A stretch of DNA of 64,000 nt from G963666945 sp963666945 (lineage in GTDB: Bacteria > Bacteroidota > Bacteroidia > Bacteroidales > Marinifilaceae), in NCBI GenBank assembly GCA_963666945.2, contig CAXXRT010000026.1, forward strand, positions 36,138-100,137. The letters run 5' to 3'. The notes below the pieces were generated by a model, which was given only the letters and a program-made list of their open reading frames with translations, was not told the origin of the DNA and searched no databases. Both the position numbers and the translations under genes were made by a program. The first letter of the stretch is position 1; each line of letters opens with the position of its first letter. Positions 35,559 through 45,667 of the stretch are shown here, one piece after another.

Positions 35559-37061
35559 ATGACAAAACCAAGGTTAAGCTTTTGGCAAATATGGAATATG
35601 AGTTTTGGTTTTTTTGGTATACAATTTGGGTTCGCCCTTCAAAATGCCAACGTAAGTCGCATATTCGAGACTCTGGGAGCCAAAGTCGAAAATATTCCCA
35701 TTTTATGGATTGCTGCACCTATAACCGGATTATTGGTACAACCGATTATAGGACATATGAGCGATAAAACATGGAATCGTCTCGGAAGAAGACATCCATA
35801 TTTTCTTGTTGGAGCAATTTTAGCTTCCATTGCAATATTTATTATGCCTAACTCCCCATTATTATGGGTTGCCGCAGGAATGCTATGGATAATGGATGCA
35901 TCAATAAATATTTCCATGGAGCCATTCAGGGCCTTTGTTGGGGATATGCTCCCTGCAGAACAACGAACCAAAGGTTTTGCCATGCAAAGTTTTTTCATTG
36001 GCTCTGGAGCCGTAATTGCATCGGCATTACCATATGTTATGACTAACTGGCTCAATATCTCAAATACAGCTACCGAAGATTCATTAATTCCACCTTCTGT
36101 AAAATGGTCGTTTTACATAGGAGGAGCAGTTTTCTTACTTTCAGTATTGTGGACAGTCTTTTCAACAAAGGAATATTCACCTGAACAATTAGATGCTTTT
36201 GAAGAAGAGAAAGAAAAAAGAACAGGAGAAATAAAGCATGAAATAATTATTTCCCAAAAAAGATTTTATAAATCAGGAAGGATATTAACAATTATTGGGA
36301 TTTTCCTTAACTCCATAGTATACCTCCTCAATATGAAAGAAGAAGTATATATTCTTTCTGCAGGAGTAACATTTTTTGGACTGGTTTTATTATATTCCGG
36401 GTACAGCAGAGAGAAGAAGAATGGGATAGTCGTTATAATGTCAGATCTTTTAACTATGCCCAAAACAATGAGACAATTGGCCGTAGTTCAATTTTTCTCT
36501 TGGCTGGCTCTGTTTTCTATGTGGATATATACAACATCAGGCGTTACTTCGCATATATATGAAACAAGTGATACTGCTTCAGTATTATACAACGAAGGGG
36601 CCAACTGGGTAGGAATACTCTTTGCTGTTTACAATGGTTTTGCTGCGGCTGTATCCTTTTTATTGCCTGTAATAGCAAAACTCACAAACAGAAAGATAAC
36701 TCACTTAATATCTCTGATTGCTGGGGGAATAGGGCTTATATCATTTTATTATATAAAAGATCCATATATGCTTATTTTTTCAATGTTTGGAGTAGGCCTG
36801 GCATGGGCCAGTATACTTTCTATGCCATATGCTATTCTTACAGGCTCCCTACCATCACATAAACTTGGTATTTACATGGGAATATTCAATTTCTTTATTG
36901 TCATTCCCCAGATTCTTGCTGCAAGCATACTGGGATTTATGGTAAAAAACCTTTTTGGAGGACAAGCTATTTTAGCCCTTGTCTTGGGAGGTTTTTCAAT
37001 GATTTTGGCAGCTATCTCTGTAATATTTGTAAATGACGTTGATTTTAAAAAAGATAAATAA
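35559..37061 (+). CDS. MFS sugar transporter (SLC45/GPH-like), probable maltose uptake
   Basis: This 500-residue inner-membrane carrier has about 12 hydrophobic helices. SFWQIWNMSFGFFGIQFGFAL at the N-terminus, PIIGHMSDKTWNRLGRRHPYFLVG after helix 2, and the DMLPAEQRTKGFAMQ loop are typical of the sucrose/maltose transporter group found in Bacteroidota starch loci. It lies between lacI and beta-phosphoglucomutase, whose gene begins 2 bp after its stop. It should import maltose or short maltodextrins from the periplasm for phosphorolysis by the GH65 enzyme. Substrate is inferred from context. Confidence 0.85.
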   Translation: MTKPRLSFWQIWNMSFGFFGIQFGFALQNANVSRIFETLGAKVENIPILWIAAPITGLLVQPIIGHMSDKTWNRLGRRHPYFLVGAILASIAIFIMPNSPLLWVAAGMLWIMDASINISMEPFRAFVGDMLPAEQRTKGFAMQSFFIGSGAVIASALPYVMTNWLNISNTATEDSLIPPSVKWSFYIGGAVFLLSVLWTVFSTKEYSPEQLDAFEEEKEKRTGEIKHEIIISQKRFYKSGRILTIIGIFLNSIVYLLNMKEEVYILSAGVTFFGLVLLYSGYSREKKNGIVVIMSDLLTMPKTMRQLAVVQFFSWLALFSMWIYTTSGVTSHIYETSDTASVLYNEGANWVGILFAVYNGFAAAVSFLLPVIAKLTNRKITHLISLIAGGIGLISFYYIKDPYMLIFSMFGVGLAWASILSMPYAILTGSLPSHKLGIYMGIFNFFIVIPQILAASILGFMVKNLFGGQAILALVLGGFSMILAAISVIFVNDVDFKKDK

Positions 37062-37063
37062 CA

Positions 37064-37705
37064 ATGATAAAAGCATGCATATTCGATCTTGACGGAGTAG
37101 TTGTAGATACGGCAAAATACCATTATTTAGCATGGAAGAAACTTGCCACAGAACTTGGATTTGATTTTTCTCCAGAAGAAAACGAGAGATTAAAGGGAGT
37201 AAGCAGGATGACTTCACTTAATATTCTATTGGATATAGGTGGCATAAACGTAAGTGAAGATGAAAAGATAAAACTGGCAGAAAAGAAAAACAAGGAATAT
37301 CTGAAGTTTATAAATAAAATGAAACCAGAGGAAATATTTCCAGGAGTAAAAGACTTTATCCAAAAACTTAAGGGGAAAGGTATAAAGGTTGCTTTAGGTT
37401 CAGCAAGTAAAAATGCACATACCATACTTAAACAGCTTAATATTCAAAACTTATTTGAGAAAATAGTTGATGGAAACATGGTCACTAAAGCAAAACCCCA
37501 TCCTCAAATATTTCTTATCGGCGCAGAATTATTAAATACATCCCCATCAGAATGTATAGTATTTGAAGACGCTGTTGCAGGACTGGAAGCGGCACATAAT
37601 GCAGGGATGAAATGTGTCGGAGTCGGGGATCCAAAGATACTAAATATGGCAGACTATAATATTGCAGGATTTCACAACATACAACCTGAAATGTTCGGCC
37701 TATAA
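37064..37705 (+). CDS. pgmB: Beta-phosphoglucomutase
   Basis: PgmB converts beta-glucose 1-phosphate, the product of maltose phosphorylase, into glucose 6-phosphate. The 213-residue protein is a HAD-family phosphomutase. The nucleophile and acid/base aspartates are Asp8 and Asp10 in FDLDGVVVDT, the cap contains the LKGVSRMTSLNILL segment, and GSASKN and FEDAVAGLEAA are the later HAD motifs. It is placed directly before the GH65 gene (26 bp), the usual pairing for phosphorolytic maltose use. Confidence 0.95.
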   Translation: MIKACIFDLDGVVVDTAKYHYLAWKKLATELGFDFSPEENERLKGVSRMTSLNILLDIGGINVSEDEKIKLAEKKNKEYLKFINKMKPEEIFPGVKDFIQKLKGKGIKVALGSASKNAHTILKQLNIQNLFEKIVDGNMVTKAKPHPQIFLIGAELLNTSPSECIVFEDAVAGLEAAHNAGMKCVGVGDPKILNMADYNIAGFHNIQPEMFGL

Positions 37706-37731
37706 AACTATTAATATTAAAATAGATTGTT

Positions 37732-40040
37732 ATGAACAGATATCTTAAATACGATGAATGGAATATTATTGAAGAAGGTTTCGATCCAAAAAACCATCGT
37801 TCTTCAGAAAGCATATTCAGCCTGGGCAACGGTAAAATGGGACAAAGAGCCAATTTCGAGGAATTTTATTCCGGCGAACGTCTTCAAGGCAGTTATATAG
37901 CAGGTATTTACTACCCGGATAAAACCAGAGTAGGATGGTGGAAGAAATGGCTACCCGGAATACTTTGCAAAAGTTCTTAATGCCCCGGATTGGACATTTA
38001 TAGATATATATATCAACGATATACAACTGGATCTTAATCTATGTGAAATTATTGATTTCAAGAGGATACTGAATATGAAAGAAGGTTATCTTGAAAGAAG
38101 ATTCATAGCTAAAATTGATAAAACAAAAGAAATTAAAGTCAGTGTTAAACGATTTTTAAGCATTATAGACACAGAAGTAGGAGCTATCCGTTATTCCATT
38201 ACTCCCCTTAATTTCAATGCTGACATAACTTTCACCCCATTGATAAACGGAGACGTAAGAAACGAAGACGCAAACTATGGTGAGAGATTCTGGGATATTA
38301 TTGAAACCAAGGCATATGGTGATGAAGCCTATCTCCTTTCAAAAACTAAAAAGACAGACTTTTACGTAGGTATAGGCATAAAATACGAGATTGAACTTAA
38401 CGGGGATCTTCAAACTTTATCCTCGGATGAAATCATACAGGAAGAGGAATTCACTGGTCACTCGATTACAATAGGCTGTCATCAAAACCAACAGGCCGTT
38501 ATATACAAATACATATCAGTTCTATCTTCACTAAACCATTGTATTGAAGATATATTGCCCAATGCACAAGTAGTCGTAAAAGATGCAAAGGAAAAGGGAT
38601 TTTATAATCTTTTGGACGCTCACTCCAATAAGTGGGAAGAAAAATGGTCTCACTCAGATATAGTAATTAAAGGGGATATAAAAGCTCAGCAAGCCATCCG
38701 CTTTAATATTTTCCAATTAAATCAGACTTACACCGGAGAAGATAACAGACTAAATATAGGCCCCAAGGGTTTTACGGGAGAAAAATACGGGGGTAGTACA
38801 TATTGGGATACCGAGGCATTTTGTGTCCCCTTTTATTTAGGAACAGCTCCTAAGGAAGTATGCAAAAACCTTCTTCTATACAGATATAAACAGCTTGATA
38901 AAGCTATAGAGAATGCCCATCTTTTAGGCTTCAAAAACGGAGCGGCACTATACCCTATGGTGACCATGAATGGTGAAGAATGCCATAATGAATGGGAGAT
39001 CACCTTTGAGGAAATTCACAGAAACGGTGCAATTGCTATGGCAATATACAAATACGTTAATTACACTGGCGATAGCTCCTATCTGGAAGATTTTGGACTC
39101 GAAGTACTAATAGCCATAGCCCGTTTCTGGCAACAAAGGGTAAACTTTTCAAAAGCAAAAGATAAATACGTGATACTAGGTGTTACCGGACCCAACGAGT
39201 ATGAGAACAACGTAAACAATAACTGGTATACTAATACAATAGCAGTCTGGTGTCTTAAATACACAATAGAATCGTTGGAAGAACTCAAAAACAATAATTT
39301 CCACAGATTTAAAGAAATAGTTTCTAAAACAAATATGGATTACAGGCCCTGAGATTAATGCCTGGAAGGATATCATTGAAAACATGTATTACCCTTACGA
39401 CGAGAAAAATAAACTATTCTTACAACAAGAAGGATACTTGGATAAAGAACAGATCAATGCAGAAGATATCCCTTCAGGACAACGCCCTATTAATCAACAC
39501 TGGTCATGGGACAGAATTCTCAGAAGCTGTTTCATAAAACAGGCTGACGTAGTTCAGGGATTATACTTTTTCGAAGAAAACTATACAAAGGAAACCATAA
39601 AAAGAAATTTCGATTTCTACGAAAAACACACTGTTCATGAATCATCCCTGTCACCTTGTATATATTCAGTAATTGCCTCAAAAACAGGAGACATAAAAAA
39701 AGCATATGAACTATATCTAAGAACTGCAAGGCTGGATCTTGATGATTATAATAATGAGGTAAATGAAGGCCTGCACATTACCAGTATGGCAGGCACATGG
39801 ATTTCTATCGTTGAAGGATTCGGTGGTATGAGAGTCATAGAAGGTACCCTTCAGTTTAATCCTTTAATTCCCCACAACTGGAAATCTTATTCCTTCAGTA
39901 TAAATTTCAGGGAGAATATATTAAAGATAAATGTATCCCATAGTAATATTAAAATAAAAAACGATAAAGGAGACCAGATTATGATATCTGTTAATGATAA
40001 GAAATATATAATAGAAAAAGATGCAACTCTTGAAGTATAA
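37732..40040 (+). pseudogene. GH65 maltose phosphorylase-type gene, broken by two frameshifts
   Basis: The gene encodes a glycoside hydrolase family 65 phosphorylase that should split maltose into glucose and beta-glucose 1-phosphate. It reads in three pieces: 37732-37980, a frame open from ~37948 to 39352, and a third from ~39340 to 40040. Dropping one A from AAA at 37945-37947 restores WWKNGYPEYFAKVLNAPDW. Dropping one base near GG at 39337-39338 restores TNMITGPEINAWKD. The GH65 motifs FTGEKYGGSTYWDTEAF and GVTGPNEYENNVNNNWYTN are intact, as is the C-terminal NEGLHITSMAGTW. The family catalytic acid would be the Glu in GPNEYEN. Either a true pseudogene or two base-calling errors. Confidence 0.9.
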
Positions 40041-40058
40041 ATGACTAATTACTGCTAA

Positions 40059-41912
40059 ATGAAAGAACTCATCGTTATAGTATTTATTATAATAGCATCC
40101 TTTTCTACCCAGGCAAAACAAAGGATAAAACTCAAAAGGATAGAACCTGCTTTTTGGTGGACAGGAATGAAAAATAGTAACCTTCAATTACTTATATATG
40201 GAGAAAATATATCTTTAACTCAGCCAATAATTAGTTATAAAGGAGTAAGGATCAAACAAATAATAAAAGTTGAGAATCCCAATTACCTGTTTATTAACCT
40301 TTGTATTTCAGATACAGCCATAGCTGGCAGTTTTGATATTAATTTTATGAATGGCAAGAAAAAAATTGCCAGTTATCAATACAGGCTAATAGAAAGAAAA
40401 AAGAATTCTACAAAAAGAAAAGGATTTGATAATTCAGACGTTATATACCTGATTATGCCAGACAGATTCTCCAATGGAGATATCAATAATGATAACACTC
40501 CCTGCACAAAAGAAAAAACAAACAGGGAAAATCCAGACGGCAGACATGGCGGGGATATACAAGGCATAGTAGATCATCTTGACTATCTAAGTAATCTTGG
40601 AATTACGGCCCTTTGGATTACCCCCCTGCTTCTTGATAATCAGGAGAAATACTCATACCATGGTTATGCTATATCCGATTATTACAAAATTGATCCAAGA
40701 TACGGGACTAATGAAGATTATAAGAATCTGTCTCTCGAATGTAAAAAAAGGAATATAAAACTTATTCTAGATGTAGTAACAAACCACTGCGGAACAGAAC
40801 ATTGGTGGATTAAAGATCTCCCATGCAGCGACTGGATACATCAATTCCCTGAGTTCACTCGTTCTAACTACAGAATGAATACTATTAACGACCCTTATGC
40901 CTCTATTATTGATCACAAACTAAATATAAGAGGCTGGTTCGATACTACCATGCCAGATCTAAACCAAAGGAATCCTCTCCTCCTTAAATACCTTATTCAA
41001 AACACCATCTGGTGGATAGAGTATGCCCATCTTGATGGTATAAGGATAGACACATATGTTTATAACCATAAGGATGCAATGTCACATTTCTGTAAATCAA
41101 TAATGGAAGAATATCCTGAAATCAACATAGTCGGTGAATGCTGGCAACATACGCCAGCAGAGATATCTTACTGGCAAAAAGATGCTCTGAACCACGACAA
41201 CTACAATTCATATATGCCAACAGTAATGGACTTTCCTCTTCACGACATACTAAGTCGCACTCTACATGAAGAACAAAGCTGGGATAGGGGAATTACCCGT
41301 TTTTACCTCCATTTCGGAATGGATTACCTATACAAAGATCCATATAATTTGCTGGTATTTGCAGACAATCACGATACTGACCGTTTCGCCACAAATATTT
41401 CAGAAGATATCGATAACTTTAAGATAGCATTTACTTTACTACTCACTTGCCGGGGTATTCCCCAAATATATTATGGGACAGAAATAATGATGCGCGGAAA
41501 TAAATCCCTGGGTGATGGAGATCTTAGAAAAGATTTTCCAGGAGGATGGCCTGCTGACACACTAGATGTATTTACCAGGAAAGGCAGAAGTCTTGAGGAA
41601 AATCAGGCCTTCGATTTTATTAATAAACTTCTGCTATACCGCAAAGAAAACCCAGTAATTCATACAGGAAAAATGAAACATTATATTCCTGAAAACGAAT
41701 GCTATATATATTTCAGATATAATGAAAACAAAACGATAATGGTTATTCTAAACAATGACGAATCGGAAGAAAAAGAAATTACAACAGAAAGATTTAAAGA
41801 GTGTATAAAAGACTTTAAATCCGGAAATGATATAATTACAGGTAATACTTTAAATAATCTAAAGATTATTAAGATACCTGCAAAAACAGCGATGATAATC
41901 GAACTATTCTAG
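40059..41912 (+). CDS. GH13 neopullulanase/cyclomaltodextrinase, SusA-like
   Basis: This 617-residue exported enzyme should hydrolyse maltodextrins or pullulan in the periplasm. After a ~19-residue signal peptide (IIASFSTQA) comes a beta-sandwich N-domain of the cyclomaltodextrinase type (IKRIEP-like opening KRIEPAFWWTGMKN). The GH13 barrel follows, with DVVTNHCG, GIRIDTYVYN (nucleophile Asp), IVGECWQ (acid/base Glu) and FADNHDTDR, and then a C-terminal beta domain. The domain order and length resemble Bacteroides SusA. It follows the GH65 gene by 18 bp and precedes another GH13 gene by 24 bp in the same operon. Confidence 0.92.
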   Translation: MKELIVIVFIIIASFSTQAKQRIKLKRIEPAFWWTGMKNSNLQLLIYGENISLTQPIISYKGVRIKQIIKVENPNYLFINLCISDTAIAGSFDINFMNGKKKIASYQYRLIERKKNSTKRKGFDNSDVIYLIMPDRFSNGDINNDNTPCTKEKTNRENPDGRHGGDIQGIVDHLDYLSNLGITALWITPLLLDNQEKYSYHGYAISDYYKIDPRYGTNEDYKNLSLECKKRNIKLILDVVTNHCGTEHWWIKDLPCSDWIHQFPEFTRSNYRMNTINDPYASIIDHKLNIRGWFDTTMPDLNQRNPLLLKYLIQNTIWWIEYAHLDGIRIDTYVYNHKDAMSHFCKSIMEEYPEINIVGECWQHTPAEISYWQKDALNHDNYNSYMPTVMDFPLHDILSRTLHEEQSWDRGITRFYLHFGMDYLYKDPYNLLVFADNHDTDRFATNISEDIDNFKIAFTLLLTCRGIPQIYYGTEIMMRGNKSLGDGDLRKDFPGGWPADTLDVFTRKGRSLEENQAFDFINKLLLYRKENPVIHTGKMKHYIPENECYIYFRYNENKTIMVILNNDESEEKEITTERFKECIKDFKSGNDIITGNTLNNLKIIKIPAKTAMIIELF

Positions 41913-41936
41913 ATTTAACCCGAAAATAAGAAACAG

Positions 41937-44104
41937 ATGAAAACAATAAAATTTCTACTAATTGCATTTATTTATATTCTTACAATAATTTCTTGTAAGA
42001 GAGTACACCTGCCAGATAAACCAGCACTAATAGGGCTGGCTACTCCAATCATAATAACAACGGATACCACAAAAATCATAATGTCGGATTATTTCCCCGA
42101 TGTAAGCAAAATCAAAGAAATTCACTGTCACCATAAATCTCAGGCTAAGCTAAGTAATGACAAAAAGACTCTTACAATAATAAGAGAGGGGTTTATGCCT
42201 CCACTATGTAATTTAAGAATTACAGCCAATGGCAATTCTTATGACATAATAGTCAAAAATGGAGCATTCAGTACTAATACAGGAACAACCCCATTTCTGA
42301 CTACATCTCAAATAAAGGAGAATAAATTTTTCTTTGATATTAAAAACAAAAGCGACAGTATATTTGCATACCTTGATAATCAACTAATGGAAGGAAGGTA
42401 CATAAAAAAAGTTGGCAAACGTTACTCTGTGAAGATTCCACGCGCTGCCAAAAATAAAAAAAGAACAGTTATCCGAATCTATTCATATAATTCAAAAGAA
42501 GGGATATCTAACGATTTGTTCATTCCTCTTGAATATGGCAAAGTTGTAGATAATGTTTCGCAACTTGACAGATTTGATAAAAGAGCCAATATCTTATATT
42601 TCTTAATGATAGATAGGTTTTATAATGGCAAAGCAGACAACGATCATCCTCTTAATAGTAAGGATGTTCATCCAAGGGCTGATTATCATGGAGGAGATGT
42701 TGCCGGAGTAACAAAAAAACTTAAAGACGGATATTTCGAGAAACTAGGCATCAATACTATCTGGCTTTCTCCTATTACCCTTAATCCTGACAAGCCTTAT
42801 GGACTTTGGAAAAAACCAAAAACAAAATTCACAGGCTACCACGGTTACTGGCCGATTTCATCGAGCAAGATAGACTATAGATATAGTACACCTGAGGAAC
42901 TTCATGCACTGGTTAACGAAGCACATAACAGAGGCTTCAACGTTATCTTGGACTATGTCGCCAACCACGTTCATGAAGACCACCCTGTTTACAAAAATCA
43001 CCCGGACTGGGCAACAAATCTTTACCTGCCCGATGGTAGTCTCAACACAGAACGCTGGGACGACCACAGACTCACAACCTGGTTCGATATATTCCTTCCT
43101 ACACTTGATTTAAGTAAACCCGAGGTAGTTGAAACAATGACAGATTCAGCCCTGTTCTGGCTAAAAGAATACAAACTCGATGGTTTCCGCCACGATGCAA
43201 CAAAACACATTCCTGAAATATTCTGGAGAACACTGACTAAAAAAATTAAACAACAGGTTGTTGTTCCTGAAAAAAGACCCATTTTCCAGATAGGAGAAAC
43301 TTATGGCAGCAGAAAGCTATTGGTGGCTACGTTGGCTCAGGTCAACTCGACGGGCAGTTTGACTTTAACGTCTACGACGATGCAGTTGGGGTATTTGCAA
43401 TTCCTGGGGAAAACTTTAAAAGACTATACAATTCACTTAAAGAAAGTATGGACTATTATGGCTGTCACAACCTCATGGGATATATTACTGGTAATCAGGA
43501 CAGGGCAAGATTTATTTCATTTGCCTCAGGAGATCTTAAATTCGGAGAAGACACAAAACTTGCAGGATGGACAAGAGACATTGGAGTAAAAGATAAAGAA
43601 GCATATAAAAAACTTATAATGCTTAATGCATTTATATTAACAATACCAGGTGTACCAACTATTTACTATGGAGACGAAATAGGTTTGCCCGGTGGTAACG
43701 ATCCGGACAACAGAAGGATGATGAGATTCACCAACCTTTCCGAAGAAGAACAAAAAGTCAGGGATATTTCTTCCCAAATTGCCAATCTAAGAAAAAATAA
43801 CCTTCCACTAATTTTTGGTGATTTTGAATTTCTATGGGTAGGAGAAAATAGCTTTGCTTTTTTAAGATCATATTTTAAAGAATTCGTAATAGTTATTTTC
43901 AATAAAAAGAGCACTATAAATACACTAAAGATTGATATCCCTGTACGATTCAAGGATATAGAGACAAAAGCAGAATTCGGAAGCAAATATGAAATAAGCA
44001 ATAACAAATTACTTATAGAACTAGCCCCAAATAGCGTGGAAATATTAACAGGAAATATTAAAAAAGTTCAAAAAAAGCTTAAAGTAATAACTCAAACACC
44101 ATAA
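41937..44104 (+). pseudogene. GH13 amylase-family lipoprotein gene with one frameshift
   Basis: The first 550 codons (41937-43589) encode a lipoprotein signal (LTIISC, Cys20), two small beta domains and most of a GH13 barrel, with DYVANHVH, GFRHDATKH and IGETYGS. The frame then shifts after GSRKL. The rest of the barrel continues in another frame to 44104 (QLDGQFDFNVYDDAVG, TGNQDRARF, IPGVPTIYYGDEIGLPGGNDP). Adding one base around 43314-43321 joins the two parts. The fourth GH13 region reads GNQDR, with Gln in place of the usual His. As it stands the product would lack the C-terminal part of the barrel. Real mutation and sequencing error cannot be separated here. Confidence 0.88.
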
Positions 44105-44155
44105 GTCTTAGATAAAAAATTAAAATACTAATTCACTTTTAATAATTAGATAAAG

Positions 44156-45514
44156 ATGAATATCAAATACATACTAATAATTGTTATCCTGCTTGCATCA
44201 TTTGGCTGCAAACAAAAAACAAAAAATTTAGAGACAGCCCCTCTTGAAAAAATTCAGGAAAACACTGCAGAATGGATAAAAAATAAAGTTATATACGAAG
44301 TCAATCTTCGTCAATATACGAAAGAAGGAACTTTTAATGAATTCAAAAAATATCTTCCTGAATTAAAAGATCTGGGAGTAGACATACTTTGGTTTATGCC
44401 TATATTTCCAATCTCCGAGAAAAACAGAAAGGGAAAGCTGGGTAGCTACTATTCAATAAAAGATTACAGATCTGTAAATCCCGACTTTGGAAGTATGGAT
44501 GACTTTAAAAAATTAGTCAAAGAAGCACACAGCATGGGCTTTAAGGTAATTCTTGATTGGGTTGCTAATCATACCGGATGGGACAATAAGCTGATAGAAG
44601 AACACCCGGAATGGTATACTCAGGAAGATGGGGAAATAGTACCCTCCGTCCCCGACTGGACCGATGTAGCCGACCTTAATTACGATAATAAGGAACTAAG
44701 GGAATATATGATTGAAAGCATGAAGTTCTGGATAAAAGAAGCCGACATTGATGGTTTCAGATGCGATGTGGCCTTTATGGTTCCAACAGATTTCTGGGAA
44801 AAAGCAAGACTTGAACTGGAAAGTATAAAACCTATGATAATGCTGGCCGAAGCTTGGCAGCCGGAACTTGTCAGGTCGGCTTTCGACATATGTTATGCAT
44901 GGGATCTGATGCACACAATGAACGATATTGCCGTGGGGAAAAAAAACAAAACTAACCTAAACTACTATTTCAATAAAATAGATACAATGTATCCTGCCAG
45001 GGCTATTCTTATGAATTTTATAACCAACCACGATGAGAACTCATGGAATGGCACCATAGATGAACGATACGGTAAAGCTCATAAAACATATGCTGTTATG
45101 ATCTATACTGTTCCAGGCATTCCACTTATCTATAGCGGTCAGGAAGCAGGCTTAAATCATCGCTTAAAATTCTTCGAAAAAGACAGTATTCCCTGGAAAA
45201 AAAATCCTAATCTAAAATCTTTTTATAAAAGGCTCAATAAACTTAAACATACCAGGAAAGCCCTTGAAGCAGGGATAGATGGTGGGAAAATGACAGTATT
45301 AAATACGGACAATAAAATGGTTTATGCATACAAAAGAGAAAAAGGCAAAGATCAGGTAGTTGTAATATTAAATTTCAGCAACAAAAAAGAAAATGTTATT
45401 ATTTCAGGACTTACCAAAAAACCTTTTCGTGAGTATTTTACAGGTAAAAAAACTGTTGTTCCAGCCAGACAAACCCTCAAACCATTCGAATATCAAGTAT
45501 GGGTCACAAAATAA
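44156..45514 (+). CDS. GH13 alpha-amylase-type lipoprotein
   Basis: This 452-residue enzyme is short for GH13 and consists of little more than the catalytic barrel and a C-terminal beta domain. The signal has a lipobox (LLASFGC, Cys18). The four conserved regions are DWVANHTG, GFRCDVAFM (nucleophile Asp), MLAEAWQ (acid/base Glu) and ITNHDEN. The N-terminal WIKNKVIYEVNLRQYT is typical of compact amylases. It is the last gene of the plus arm and should work in the periplasm or at the outer membrane on maltodextrins. A hairpin follows at 45564-45597. Confidence 0.9.
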   Translation: MNIKYILIIVILLASFGCKQKTKNLETAPLEKIQENTAEWIKNKVIYEVNLRQYTKEGTFNEFKKYLPELKDLGVDILWFMPIFPISEKNRKGKLGSYYSIKDYRSVNPDFGSMDDFKKLVKEAHSMGFKVILDWVANHTGWDNKLIEEHPEWYTQEDGEIVPSVPDWTDVADLNYDNKELREYMIESMKFWIKEADIDGFRCDVAFMVPTDFWEKARLELESIKPMIMLAEAWQPELVRSAFDICYAWDLMHTMNDIAVGKKNKTNLNYYFNKIDTMYPARAILMNFITNHDENSWNGTIDERYGKAHKTYAVMIYTVPGIPLIYSGQEAGLNHRLKFFEKDSIPWKKNPNLKSFYKRLNKLKHTRKALEAGIDGGKMTVLNTDNKMVYAYKREKGKDQVVVILNFSNKKENVIISGLTKKPFREYFTGKKTVVPARQTLKPFEYQVWVTK

Positions 45515-45563
45515 TTACTCCCTAATAAAACAATATTAACAAGTTATAATATTATCCTGAAAA

Positions 45564-45597
45564 ACATGCAAAATCTTTAATAAGAGATTTTGCATGT
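45564..45597 (+). terminator. Perfect 13-bp hairpin at the end of the maltodextrin plus arm
   Basis: ACATGCAAAATCT (45564-45576) pairs with AGATTTTGCATGT (45585-45597) around an 8-base loop, 50 bp after the last GH13 stop. The T-run behind it is weak, but position and stem strength favour a terminator. Confidence 0.65.
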
Positions 45598-45625
45598 TAA
45601 GGTTTATAATTAAGTATATATTTCA

Positions 45626-45633
45626 TAAGTTTG
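45626..45633 (+). promoter_or_regulatory. -7 box for the M18 aminopeptidase gene
   Basis: TAAGTTTG fits TAnnTTTG and lies 34 bp before the start codon at 45668. A TTT (45603-45605) sits 20 bases upstream as a partial -33 element. Confidence 0.5.
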
Positions 45634-45667
45634 TGGGAAACCGGATTATAAATAAAATCATTATACA

